A stretch of DNA of 41,838 nt. Origin: an uncultured Flavobacteriaceae bacterium. Lineage in GTDB: Bacteria > Bacteroidota > Bacteroidia > Flavobacteriales > Flavobacteriaceae. This document shows positions 16,201 through 24,179 of the stretch, one piece after another. The notes under the pieces were generated by a model. The model was not told the DNA's origin. It saw only the letters and a program-made list of their open reading frames with translations, and ran no database searches. Numbering within the stretch: the stretch's first letter is position 1; every line of letters starts with the position of its first letter. The translations under genes and the position numbers were made by a program. Location of the stretch: positions 1-41,838 of the forward strand of contig CAKZOR010000125.1 in assembly GCA_937136755.1 (NCBI GenBank). Reading direction: 5' to 3'.

Positions 16201-16980
16201 TTACAAACTAGCAAATAGTTTTTGCATTTTTTCTTGCTGCTCTTCTGCAAGTGTAGGATCTACCAAAATTCTTCCAGAGTGTTCGTCTGTAATGATTTTT
16301 TTTCTAGAAGCAATCTCAACTTGAACTTGAGGTGGAATAGTAAAGAACGATCCTCCAGAAGCACCTCTCTCAATAGCAACAACCGCTAAACCATTTTTCA
16401 CATTGGCTCTTATGCGCTTATATGCATTGATCAATCTTTCTTCAATTTGAGTCTCATATTCTGCAGATTTTTTAAGAAGGGTTTCTTCTTCTTTTTCTGT
16501 TTCAGCAAGAATGTCGTTTAATTCTTCTTTTTTGTGTTTTAAGTGTGTTTCTCTAGCTTCTAAGCGTTCTTTAGAGTCTTCTATAACTGCCTTTTTTTGC
16601 TCCATTTGGGCTTTGAATTCGCGAATATTTTTTTCTGCCAATTCAATTTCAAGTTCTTGAAACTCAACTTCTTTTGAAAGCGCATTAAACTCTCTAGAGT
16701 TTCTTACGTTTTTTTGTTGCTCTGCATATTTTTTTATGGCAGACTTAGCATCTTCAATTAGATTTTTCTTTGCAGCTATTTCTACATTGATGGTTTCTAA
16801 ATCAGATTTAAGTTTTTCCATTCTGGTATTTAATCCAGAAACTTCATCTTCAAGGTCTTCTACTTCTAAAGGAAGTTCCCCCCTTACATTTCTAATTTCG
16901 TCTACCCTTGAATCTATCAATTGAAGGTCGTATAAAGCCCTTAGCTTATCTTCTACTGTTACCTCTTTCTTTGTTGCCAT
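16201..16980 (-). CDS. C4 zinc-ribbon family coiled-coil protein lacking all cysteines
   Basis: The 259-residue protein is a long coiled coil (about 8-190, rich in E, K and heptad leucines) followed by a C-terminal domain aligned with the zf-RING_7 (DUF164) ribbon. In the family the ribbon reads CGGC...CxxCGR; here it reads SGGS (208-211) and DEHSGR (232-237), and the whole protein contains no cysteine. The fold landmarks (FFTIPPQVQVEI, GRILVD) are kept, so the domain probably folds without zinc. It starts 2 bases after the Nif3 stop, a pairing common in Bacteroidota. The cellular role is not established. Confidence 0.87.
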   Translation of the reverse strand: MATKKEVTVEDKLRALYDLQLIDSRVDEIRNVRGELPLEVEDLEDEVSGLNTRMEKLKSDLETINVEIAAKKNLIEDAKSAIKKYAEQQKNVRNSREFNALSKEVEFQELEIELAEKNIREFKAQMEQKKAVIEDSKERLEARETHLKHKKEELNDILAETEKEEETLLKKSAEYETQIEERLINAYKRIRANVKNGLAVVAIERGASGGSFFTIPPQVQVEIASRKKIITDEHSGRILVDPTLAEEQQEKMQKLFASL

Positions 16981-16982
16981 AA

Positions 16983-17783
16983 TTAATAATACTTGATGGG
17001 ATTGGTGTTACTCTCCGATAAAGAGATTGCAAAATTAGGAATTTTTTTTGTAAGATAGCCCACTAAAAGATTTTTTGTAAACTGCTCACTTTCATAGTGC
17101 CCTATATCTGCAAGTAGAATGTTGTTTTCTGCTTTAAAGAAGTCGTGGTATTTTAAATCTGAAGTGACATAAGCGTCTGCTTTACAGTGTTTTGCGTTGT
17201 TAATAGCAAAAGCGCCACTACCCCCCAATACTGCTACTTTTTTTATTTTTTTTCCAACTAATTGCGAATGTTTTATGCAAGGTGTTCCAAAAACTGCTTT
17301 CAAGTGTTTTAGGAAGTCTTTTTCCTTCATGGCCTCAGGGAGTAATCCTATTCTTCCCATTCCTAACGCTCCCTCATGTTTTTGAGGCTTTAGATTTGGA
17401 TTATTAATGAGAACTTCTACTTTTTGCAGCCCAAGACGCTCTGCTATTTCATGATTTACACCCAGTGAAGCGTTGTCTAATGCGGTGTGCATACTATAAA
17501 TGGATATTCCGTGTTGAATACATTTTAGGACAACCTTTGAAACATAATCTGTGGGAGTCAGTTGCTTGAGTCCTTTAAAAATGATCGGATGAAAGCTCAC
17601 GATCATATTGGCATTTTTTGCAATAGCTTCTTCTACCACATTTTCCAAAGTATCTAGACTTACTAAAACACCAGATACCCTTGACTTCGGGTCTCCAACC
17701 AATAAACCAACATTGTCAAATTCCTCTGCCCAGCTTAATGGTGCTAGGTCTTCCAATAAATTGGTTATATCTTTTACTGTCAT
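16983..17783 (-). CDS. Nif3-like dinuclear metal centre protein
   Basis: The 266-residue product belongs to the Nif3/YbgI family: WAEEFDNVGLLVG (18-30), SFHPIIFKGLK (63-73), SMHTALDNA (97-105) and a C-terminal GHYESE (228-233). Candidate metal ligands are His65, His99 or Asp103, His229 and Glu233. The usual HH pair is FH here (Phe64-His65), so one metal ligand of YbgI appears to be missing. The length matches the short form; the PII-like middle insert found in many Firmicutes and Bacteroidota homologues is absent. The proteins form toroidal hexamers of uncertain function. First gene of the unit with the cysteine-free ribbon protein. Confidence 0.88.
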   Translation of the reverse strand: MTVKDITNLLEDLAPLSWAEEFDNVGLLVGDPKSRVSGVLVSLDTLENVVEEAIAKNANMIVSFHPIIFKGLKQLTPTDYVSKVVLKCIQHGISIYSMHTALDNASLGVNHEIAERLGLQKVEVLINNPNLKPQKHEGALGMGRIGLLPEAMKEKDFLKHLKAVFGTPCIKHSQLVGKKIKKVAVLGGSGAFAINNAKHCKADAYVTSDLKYHDFFKAENNILLADIGHYESEQFTKNLLVGYLTKKIPNFAISLSESNTNPIKYY

Positions 17784-17805
17784 AATTGTAAAATTGTGTT
17801 CTTGA

Positions 17806-17813
17806 CAAATATA
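17806..17813 (-). promoter_or_regulatory. -7 element (TATATTTG) of the Nif3 unit
   Basis: A full TAnnTTTG match on the minus strand, 22 bases before the Nif3 ATG at 17783. It sits in the 50-base gap shared with the divergent lpxK gene, whose own side has only an imperfect TAATTTCG. Confidence 0.55.
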
Positions 17814-17833
17814 AATATTATAATTTCGTTCCT

Positions 17834-18886
17834 ATGAAGATCAGAATGCTTTTATGGCCTTTGTCGCTTCTCTATGCATGGGTGCTGAGACTTAGACATC
17901 TTTTTTATGACCTCGGTTTATTTAAAAGTGAAAGCTTCAACACCCCTACAATTTGCGTGGGCAACCTCAGTTTGGGCGGCACAGGAAAAACACCAATGAT
18001 TGCTCTTTTAATTGAATACTATTTAAGCAAGGGTTTGCAAATTGCAGTAGTCAGTAGGGGTTATGGAAGAAAGTCACGTGGCTTAATTGAGGCTAATGCA
18101 GCATCTAATGCATATGAAATAGGGGACGAAGCTTTTCAACTATATAAGTCATTTCCTCAAATTAGGATGGTTGTTTGTGCTTCAAGAGTAGCAGCAATGA
18201 CTTATTTAGAAGCGAACTATACCCAAGAGTTTTCTGGAAAAGAGTATTTGTTTGAAACTCAAAATTCAAGGAGTCATTCCGCTCCAGATTTGGTGCTTTT
18301 AGACGACGCTTTTCAACACAGGGCCATTAAAGCGCAGTTTAATATTTTACTCACTACTTACCATAAACCTTACTTTAAGGATTTTTATTTGCCTGCTGGT
18401 ACATTGAGAGATCATCAATTAAGAGTTAAAAAAGCCCAAGTGGTTGTGGTCACTAAATCTCCCGGTCAAATAGACGCCACTAAGAAAGCGTCTTTTGTTT
18501 CAGGCCTTAATCTTATGTCAAATCAGCCAGTGTTTTTTAGTCATTTAAAATATGACAATCTCCTCATTGGATTGAATAAGTCCATTCCTTTAAATACTCT
18601 AAAGGGAGAGGAAGTTGCATTGGTCACTGCAATTGCTGACCCAGAGCCATTGGTTAGTTTTTTAGAAAAACAGGGCATAATAATGCATCATTTAAGGTTT
18701 GCAGACCATCATTATTTCTCCAAAAGAGAAATAGAGTCATTAAAAAAGCATCAAAAAATCATTTGTACTCACAAGGATTTTGTGAAGTTAAGTGCAGCTA
18801 TACCTCAATTGTTTTACCTCCCTGTATCTCATGATTTTATAGAAAGTGAGCTACCCTTTTTTTATAAAGCATTACCTGAATTATAA
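17834..18886 (+). CDS. lpxK: Tetraacyldisaccharide 4'-kinase
   Basis: The 350-residue product matches LpxK, the inner-membrane kinase that phosphorylates the 4' position of the lipid A precursor. An N-terminal hydrophobic anchor (about 3-20) is followed by the P-loop GNLSLGGTGKTPM (about 43-55), then VVSRGYGRKSRG and the LLDDAFQHR motif near 153-161. The C-terminal domain contains FADHHYFSKREIE. Its presence supports a Gram-negative envelope. It is divergent from Nif3, and its last 25 bases overlap the end of the convergent histidine kinase gene. Confidence 0.94.
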   Translation: MKIRMLLWPLSLLYAWVLRLRHLFYDLGLFKSESFNTPTICVGNLSLGGTGKTPMIALLIEYYLSKGLQIAVVSRGYGRKSRGLIEANAASNAYEIGDEAFQLYKSFPQIRMVVCASRVAAMTYLEANYTQEFSGKEYLFETQNSRSHSAPDLVLLDDAFQHRAIKAQFNILLTTYHKPYFKDFYLPAGTLRDHQLRVKKAQVVVVTKSPGQIDATKKASFVSGLNLMSNQPVFFSHLKYDNLLIGLNKSIPLNTLKGEEVALVTAIADPEPLVSFLEKQGIIMHHLRFADHHYFSKREIESLKKHQKIICTHKDFVKLSAAIPQLFYLPVSHDFIESELPFFYKALPEL

Positions 18887-20106
18887 GCTAACAATAGCAC
18901 CTTGTATAGCGCGTCTTCTTCATAGGGTTTGTGAAGCATAGCAGAAAAGCCCAAATCTGATAATTCTGCCCAATGATTGTCTTTTTCTAGCGCTGTTAGT
19001 GCTACTATCGGAATAGATTTATTGGTGGATCTTATTTTTTTTGTAGCCTCTTCCCCCGTCATAACAGGCATATATAGATCCATAAGTACAAGGTCAAAGC
19101 TATTGGAAGCAACCAATTCAATGGCTTCTGATCCGGAGTGACAAGGCATTGCTTTAACACCAAATTTCTCTAAGGTTTTAATGGTAATTACTTGGTTTAT
19201 TAGATTGTCGTCTACAACTAAAACAGTAAGGTCTTTAAGCGCAGTCGTATCTACTGTAATTGATTTTTTAATGGGTTGTAACTCGTAGCCAAAATTGAGA
19301 ATAAAACTAAATTCACTTCCTTTATTCACGGTACTTTTTATAACCAATTCACTGTTTAGGATTTTTAATAGAGCCACAACAATAGTTAAACCTAGCCCAC
19401 TACCAAAAGATTTGTTTTTTGATTCTAATTGATGAAAGTGTTTGAGAATTTTCCCTTGATCTTCCTTGAGAATCCCTTTTCCATGGTCAATAATTTTAAA
19501 GCAAATTACACAGTTTTTTTCATAGATATTTTGAGCTACTACTTCTATATAAATTGGTTTTTTCTCACCAAACTTCACGGCATTATTGAGTAAGTTGATC
19601 AATATCTGGGTGAGTTTTACCGGATCTCCGTTGAGGTGGTTGGGTATTTTGGGATCAATATTGATGACTATTTCAGTGCCCTTTGTTACTATTTGTTTTT
19701 CTACTGTTTTAGAAACTTGGTAAACCAATCTATCTAAATCAAAAGATTCTTGGTGTTGGCTCAACTTTTTCGCATCTATTTTCTTTAGTAGAAGAGAATC
19801 GTTAATTAATTTAACCAAATAATTCGAAGCTCTTTCCAGTATTTGTAAGTCTTCTATTTGTGTTGCTTTAGGTGAGCTCTGTAATAAGCTCTTAGAGATA
19901 GCTGTTACTGCATACAAAGGCGTTCTTAATTCATGACTTAGAGTGGTGTTAAAAGCTAAAGCTTCCTCTAATTTAAGGGTGTTCTTGCGCCTTTCCTTTT
20001 CATTTTTTATAAGCAGAAGCACAATGATAATTGCTAAAATTCCAAAAACACCAAATAACAACGACAACAACAAAGGTGTGATCGAAATGTTAAAGGAAAG
20101 TATCAT
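18862..20106 (-). CDS. Hybrid sensor histidine kinase with C-terminal receiver
   Basis: The 414-residue protein has one N-terminal membrane helix (about 9-33), a HisKA domain with His58 in LSHELRTP, an HATPase domain (N-box NLLNNAVKFG at 171-180, G1 DHGKG, G2 GSGLGL), and a receiver domain (VVDDN at 298-301, phosphate-accepting Asp343 in LMDLYMP, Lys in HKPYEE). There is no PAS, GAF or periplasmic sensor domain, so the signal must come through the membrane helix or a partner protein. No output regulator lies beside it. It starts 2 bases after the stop of the GapB-type gene (TAAATATG), indicating coupled translation. Confidence 0.93.
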   Translation of the reverse strand: MILSFNISITPLLLSLLFGVFGILAIIIVLLLIKNEKERRKNTLKLEEALAFNTTLSHELRTPLYAVTAISKSLLQSSPKATQIEDLQILERASNYLVKLINDSLLLKKIDAKKLSQHQESFDLDRLVYQVSKTVEKQIVTKGTEIVINIDPKIPNHLNGDPVKLTQILINLLNNAVKFGEKKPIYIEVVAQNIYEKNCVICFKIIDHGKGILKEDQGKILKHFHQLESKNKSFGSGLGLTIVVALLKILNSELVIKSTVNKGSEFSFILNFGYELQPIKKSITVDTTALKDLTVLVVDDNLINQVITIKTLEKFGVKAMPCHSGSEAIELVASNSFDLVLMDLYMPVMTGEEATKKIRSTNKSIPIVALTALEKDNHWAELSDLGFSAMLHKPYEEDALYKVLLLAYNSGNAL

Positions 20107-20108
20107 AT

Positions 20109-21119
20109 TTATGGACTTACTATTTTTGTAGTGTGTAAAATTAAATCTACCAGCCTGTTACTATAACCTGTTTCATTGTCGTACCACCCTATGATTTTAA
20201 CCATATTACCAATGACAGAGGTCATTTGAGCGTCAAAAGTACAAGAATATGGACTGCTGTTTATGTCTACAGACACAATAGGATCCTCTGTATAAGCTAA
20301 AATATGTTTAAATTTTCCAACTGCAGCTTCTTTAAATGTAGTGTTTATTTCATTAATAGTTGTTGGTTTTATGACATTAAATGTAATATCGGTCAATGAA
20401 CCATTTGCCACAGGAACCCTTATGCCGCAACCACCCATTACTTCTGCAAGATCTGGAAATACCCTGGTGAGTGCTTTTGCAGCCCCCGTTGTTGTAGGTA
20501 CTATTGATTGCCCTGCAGCCCTGGCCCTTCTGAGATCTCTGTGAGGTTGATCGTGTAAACTTTGGTCTGAAGTATATGAATGAACCGTAGTGATATAAGC
20601 CTCTGAAATGCCGCACAATTCCTTGATTATTGCTATCATGGGTGCAGCATTATTTGTAGTGCAAGAAGCATTTGAAATAATTTGATCCCCTTTTTTTAAA
20701 CTGTGCTCATTAATACCCATAATGATCATTGGAATAGTGTCTTCCTCAGGAGGTGCTGCTAAAATAACTCTTTTTACACCCTCTTTGAGATGTAGAGATA
20801 ACAAACTTTTACTTTTAAACTTACCGGTTGCTTCAATGATTATTTCAGCACCAGTTTCTTGCCATGATATGGAATCAATAGACGCTTCATTGAAGACAGG
20901 AATTTTATTTTTAGCCACTACTATAGCGTGATCCAAAGCCACGATGTCTTGATTCAATACTCCGTGTATTGAGTCATATTTTAAAAGGTGGGCGAGTGTT
21001 TTTGCTGGGGCAAGGTCATTAATTGCAACCACCTCAATAGAGGGGTGGTTGATTAGAAGGCGAAATAGCGTTCGACCAATTCTGCCAAACCCATTAATAC
21101 CTATTTTTATTTTTTTCAT
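20109..21119 (-). CDS. Glyceraldehyde-3-phosphate dehydrogenase, GapB/Epd-like type
   Basis: The 336-residue product is a phosphorylating aldehyde dehydrogenase: INGFGRIGR (8-16), NDL with Asp35 at the cofactor site, catalytic Cys153 in SNASCTTN and His180 in TTVHSYTSDQ. Around 188-210 it reads HRDLRRARAA...IVPTTTGAAKA, the form I associate with GapB and erythrose-4-phosphate dehydrogenases more than with glycolytic GapA. It may therefore serve gluconeogenesis or vitamin B6 synthesis; Asp35 fits NAD. It lies 15 bases after lipA and is translationally coupled to the hybrid kinase. Confidence 0.9.
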   Translation of the reverse strand: MKKIKIGINGFGRIGRTLFRLLINHPSIEVVAINDLAPAKTLAHLLKYDSIHGVLNQDIVALDHAIVVAKNKIPVFNEASIDSISWQETGAEIIIEATGKFKSKSLLSLHLKEGVKRVILAAPPEEDTIPMIIMGINEHSLKKGDQIISNASCTTNNAAPMIAIIKELCGISEAYITTVHSYTSDQSLHDQPHRDLRRARAAGQSIVPTTTGAAKALTRVFPDLAEVMGGCGIRVPVANGSLTDITFNVIKPTTINEINTTFKEAAVGKFKHILAYTEDPIVSVDINSSPYSCTFDAQMTSVIGNMVKIIGWYDNETGYSNRLVDLILHTTKIVSP

Positions 21120-21134
21120 CTAGAGTTTATGCTA

Positions 21135-22016
21135 TTAAAGCATGTGTTTGTGTGCTTTGTAGGAGGACCTTACTAATGCGCCACTTTCCACATGTCTAAA
21201 GCCCATTTCTAAACCAATGGTTTCGTATTTTTTAAACTGTTCAGGCGTAATAAATTCTGTCACAGGGAGGTGATTTTTAGAAGGCTGTAAATATTGACCA
21301 ATGGTCACTACGTCTACTTGTGCATTTCTTAAATCCTTTAAGGTCTCAATAACCTCTTCTTCTCTTTCCCCTAGCCCTAACATTATACCAGACTTGGTTC
21401 TGTTAATCCCAGCTTTTTTTAGATAGGCTAGTACCTCCAAACTCTTCTCGTATTTGGCTTGAATCCTTACGGCTCTTGTAAGTCTTTTAACGGTTTCCAT
21501 ATTGTGAGAAACCACCTCAGGATTAGCCCTGACAATTCTGTCTAAATGCCTTGTGATTCCTTGAAAATCAGGAATAAGTGTTTCCAAAGTAGTGCTAGGA
21601 TTTAACCTGCGGATAGCGCCCACTGTTTCTTCCCATATAATAGAACCCATATCCTGAAGGTCATCTCTGTCTACGGAAGTAATTACAGCGTGTTTTATAC
21701 CCATTATTTGAATAGAACGTGCCACTTTCTCAGGTTCTTCCCAATCTACTGTTTCAGGTCTCCCCGTTTTAACACCGCAAAATCCGCAAGACCTAGTACA
21801 AATATTTCCTAAGATCATAAATGTTGCAGTACCTTCTCCCCAACATTCCCCCATATTTGGGCAGCTTCCGGAAGTACAAATGGTGTGTAAATCATATTTA
21901 TCAACCAAACTTCTAAGTTGGGTGTATTTCTGACCGGTGGGGAGTTTAACCCTTAACCATTTTGGTTTACCTGCTTTAGGCTTTTCTTTGGTAGGTGTTA
22001 TTGTATCGGTAGCCAT
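21135..22016 (-). CDS. lipA: Lipoyl synthase
   Basis: The 293-residue product is a radical SAM enzyme that inserts two sulfurs into octanoyl groups on lipoyl carrier proteins. The auxiliary cluster motif CTSGSCPNMGEC gives Cys47, Cys52 and Cys58; the radical SAM motif CTRSCGFC gives Cys73, Cys77 and Cys80; the C-terminal VRSSY supplies the serine ligand. The start is set at ATG 22016; an upstream in-frame TTG (22031) is part of a TAnnTTTG promoter element and unlikely to be translated. It lies 42 bases after an ECF sigma factor gene and 15 before the GapB-type gene. Confidence 0.95.
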   Translation of the reverse strand: MATDTITPTKEKPKAGKPKWLRVKLPTGQKYTQLRSLVDKYDLHTICTSGSCPNMGECWGEGTATFMILGNICTRSCGFCGVKTGRPETVDWEEPEKVARSIQIMGIKHAVITSVDRDDLQDMGSIIWEETVGAIRRLNPSTTLETLIPDFQGITRHLDRIVRANPEVVSHNMETVKRLTRAVRIQAKYEKSLEVLAYLKKAGINRTKSGIMLGLGEREEEVIETLKDLRNAQVDVVTIGQYLQPSKNHLPVTEFITPEQFKKYETIGLEMGFRHVESGALVRSSYKAHKHML

Positions 22017-22028
22017 CTTTTTTTTAAG

Positions 22029-22036
22029 CAAATATA
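22029..22036 (-). promoter_or_regulatory. -7 element (TATATTTG) of lipA
   Basis: A full TAnnTTTG match on the minus strand, 12 bases before the lipA ATG at 22016. Its last three bases are the TTG that opens a longer reading frame, which decides the shorter start. Confidence 0.6.
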
Positions 22037-22058
22037 ATAAACAATGGGGATAAAAACC

Positions 22059-22634
22059 TTAAATCAAAGGCTTGTTCCTAATCAATTCGGACAATAATTT
22101 TCTTGCCCTAAGTGCTTTCACTTTAATGTTATTTACGGGTTCACCTAATTCTAATGCCATTTCAGCATAACTCATTTCATTAAAATATCGCAGGTTAATT
22201 ACTTTTTGATAAGCGGGTTTTAGCTTTTTTATTTCTGTGAGTAAATCTGCTAAATTTTGTTGCTGTATCAATTGATCTTCAGCACTAGGGGTACTGTCTA
22301 AAACCTCCGATTCTCCTGAGGTGTTTTGATATGAGAAAGTATTGTTTTCAAGGCTCCTTTTCTGTCTTCTCAAGAGATCTATGTGTAGGTTCTTTGAAAT
22401 GGTAATGAGCCAGGTTTTAAACACAAACTCTTCTTTGTAACTATTAATTTTATCAAAAGCTTTAGAAAAAGTTTCAATCGTAATGTCTTCTGCTTCTAAC
22501 TCATTTTTTGTTCTAAGCAGTTGAAAGCTATACACATCATTCCAAAATGTATCTAAGAGATTGCTAAAAGCCAGTTGCTGTCCGGATTTAGCATTTTGAA
22601 TGGTTTTTGATATGTTTTCGGGGGCTAAAATCAA
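22059..22634 (-). CDS. ECF-type RNA polymerase sigma factor (non-ATG start)
   Basis: The 191-residue product has sigma region 2 (NELEAEDITIETFSKAFDKI, then FKTWLITISKNLHIDLLRR) and region 4 (YQKVINLRYFNEMSYAEMALELGEPVNNIKVKALRARKLL). The frame opens only 18 bases upstream of the chosen TTG (22634), and no ATG lies near, so the start is TTG or the following ATT. It begins 7 bases after the stop of the 66-residue membrane protein and lies just upstream of lipA. No classical anti-sigma gene is attached, so the small cysteine protein is a candidate partner (inference). Confidence 0.88.
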   Translation of the reverse strand: MILAPENISKTIQNAKSGQQLAFSNLLDTFWNDVYSFQLLRTKNELEAEDITIETFSKAFDKINSYKEEFVFKTWLITISKNLHIDLLRRQKRSLENNTFSYQNTSGESEVLDSTPSAEDQLIQQQNLADLLTEIKKLKPAYQKVINLRYFNEMSYAEMALELGEPVNNIKVKALRARKLLSELIRNKPLI

Positions 22635-22641
22635 TGGTTTT

Positions 22642-22842
22642 TTATGGAGTTATTTCATTTCTACATTCCTGCTCAGTTGGAAGTTTGCCACACATCCCAC
22701 AGGCTTCACCTTCTTTATTTAAAAAAGGACTTTGACTGGCGCATGTTCCTGAGAAAGCACCGTCTTTTTTGGCCCAAATTTTTAGGGCAATACCAGCGAA
22801 ACCTAATCCTAAAAGTCCAATTGTAATGAAAACTAACTTCAT
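22642..22842 (-). CDS. Small membrane protein with four cysteines
   Basis: The 66-residue protein has one N-terminal hydrophobic helix (about 2-23) followed by a polar part with Cys34, Cys48, Cys51 and Cys60. CGMCGK suggests a CxxC metal or redox knuckle. I do not recognise a named family, but it reads as a genuine conserved-type small protein, with its own -7 element and tight spacing (7 bases) to the downstream sigma factor. It could be a membrane-bound redox or metal sensor for that sigma factor; that is inference. Topology by the positive-inside rule (KIWAKK after the helix) puts the cysteine part in the cytoplasm. Confidence 0.75.
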   Translation of the reverse strand: MKLVFITIGLLGLGFAGIALKIWAKKDGAFSGTCASQSPFLNKEGEACGMCGKLPTEQECRNEITP

Positions 22843-22858
22843 CTGTTATTTTTTTTTA

Positions 22859-22866
22859 CAAAGGTA
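22859..22866 (-). promoter_or_regulatory. -7 element (TACCTTTG) of the small cysteine protein/sigma unit
   Basis: A full TAnnTTTG match on the minus strand, 16 bases before the ATG at 22842. It suggests that this pair has its own promoter within the long minus-strand run. Confidence 0.5.
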
Positions 22867-22889
22867 CAAAATATGCTATTGCAACACAC

Positions 22890-23639
22890 TTATCCTATAG
22901 GTATATTGACTATAGATGCTTTAGGGTCAGGGTTTGGATTCCCAGGTTTTTTCTCAATAGTGATATGTATTGTACCCTTTTCTTTAAAAGGAATTTGAAT
23001 TAATTGTTGTTTGTCAATTTTTGATAGAATTCCAATGTTTTCTTTTATCCCATTGCGACTTACCCATATTTGGAAACACATGCTTTCTGGTAGCTTGGGT
23101 AAGTTGTCGAATTGTAAGAATCCCAATCTCTTTTCTTTATTGAGATAAGAAGAAAAATTAAAGGAGACCTCATTGTATTGAGATTCATGCTCTTTTTTTT
23201 CGGTTTGTGGACTTTGAAGTACTATAAACTGATTCCTTAAATCTTCTAGTTTTTGATCAAAATCTGTAGTGAGTTCTTTAATCTGATCATTAACTATAGA
23301 CTGCTGGGTTCGCATTCTTTTAGTCTCTTTGAACACATAAAGTGAAGTCATTAAAAAAACTACTACAGCTAAAACAATGGAAGCCCATGAAAATTTAGCC
23401 AACCGCTCTATTCTTTTTACCTGTCGCTCAATATTGGCTTTTAAGGATTTTACAGGTGTTTTTTTGTATTGCGCACTAAATTCTAAAAGATGGCTTTCTA
23501 ATAGGTCTATGTGTGCTTTTATATGAGGATTGTTTTCAATGAGGCTTTCAATGCGAAGGGCCTCTTGAGGATCCAGACTTCCAGATACATATAATTCAAG
23601 ATCACCAGATGCGATTATAGCTGCTGTATTTTCTTCCAT
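22890..23639 (-). CDS. Anti-sigma factor, RskA-like
   Basis: The 249-residue protein has an N-terminal cytoplasmic anti-sigma part (SGDLELYVSGSLDPQEALRIE), one membrane helix (about 84-102), a short coiled coil and an extracytoplasmic C-terminal domain of the anti-sigma-K type (LGFLQFDNLPKLP, CFQIWV, ending NPDPKASIVNIPIG). It begins 3 bases after the stop of the sigma gene upstream, the usual order for a sigma/anti-sigma pair. It would hold the sigma factor at the membrane until a signal arrives. The signal is not evident. Confidence 0.9.
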   Translation of the reverse strand: MEENTAAIIASGDLELYVSGSLDPQEALRIESLIENNPHIKAHIDLLESHLLEFSAQYKKTPVKSLKANIERQVKRIERLAKFSWASIVLAVVVFLMTSLYVFKETKRMRTQQSIVNDQIKELTTDFDQKLEDLRNQFIVLQSPQTEKKEHESQYNEVSFNFSSYLNKEKRLGFLQFDNLPKLPESMCFQIWVSRNGIKENIGILSKIDKQQLIQIPFKEKGTIHITIEKKPGNPNPDPKASIVNIPIG

Positions 23640-23642
23640 TTT

Positions 23643-24170
23643 TTATTGCTTAAACTGATATATGTTGCCCAGTTCTTTTAATCCTATTCTAAGCCTAGAT
23701 TTTACGGTACCCAATGGAATATTTAAATAATCAGCCACTTCTCTTTGCGTCATACCAAAAAAGAAAATAGCCTCAAGTACCGCTTTATTTTTTTGTGCCA
23801 ATCGATCCATATGATTTTGAACATCTAGGTGATCACTTTCAAATCCTTGGTCTTTTATATTTACGGTGCTTATGCCTATTTGGACTTCTAAAGGTTTTGT
23901 TTTGTTTGTTTTTCGGTATAAATCAATAGCAGTGTTGCGTGTAATTCTTAATATCCAGGTAAATAATTTAGCTTTTTTTTGATCGTAAGTATGGCTGTTT
24001 TTCCAAATTTTTATAAAACTTTCCTGAAGGGCGTCTTCTGCAGCTGAGGTGTCTTTTAATATCTGAAAACAAACGCCGTAAAGCACTTCTGAATAGTTGT
24101 CATAAAGTAAACTGAGGGCTTTTTCATCCTTAGCTTTTAAGAGTCCAACAATTGTCGTGTCTATACCCAT
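23643..24170 (-). CDS. ECF-type RNA polymerase sigma factor (SigK-like)
   Basis: The 175-residue product has region 2 (TSAAEDALQESFIKIWKN, then FTWILRITRNTAIDLYRK) and region 4 (FFGMTQREVADYLNIPLGTVKSRLRIGLKEL). It is paired with the RskA-like membrane anti-sigma factor directly downstream. murB ends 9 bases upstream on the same strand, so the pair may also be transcribed from the aminotransferase-murB promoter. It is the first of two ECF sigma genes within 2.1 kb; they differ clearly and are not a recent duplication. Confidence 0.92.
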   Translation of the reverse strand: MGIDTTIVGLLKAKDEKALSLLYDNYSEVLYGVCFQILKDTSAAEDALQESFIKIWKNSHTYDQKKAKLFTWILRITRNTAIDLYRKTNKTKPLEVQIGISTVNIKDQGFESDHLDVQNHMDRLAQKNKAVLEAIFFFGMTQREVADYLNIPLGTVKSRLRIGLKELGNIYQFKQ

Positions 24171-24179
24171 CTATGTTGG

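Noticed and set aside
22017-22031. TTG start for lipA
   Set aside because: The TTG is the end of a TATATTTG promoter element and is followed by a poly-A stretch before a good ATG.
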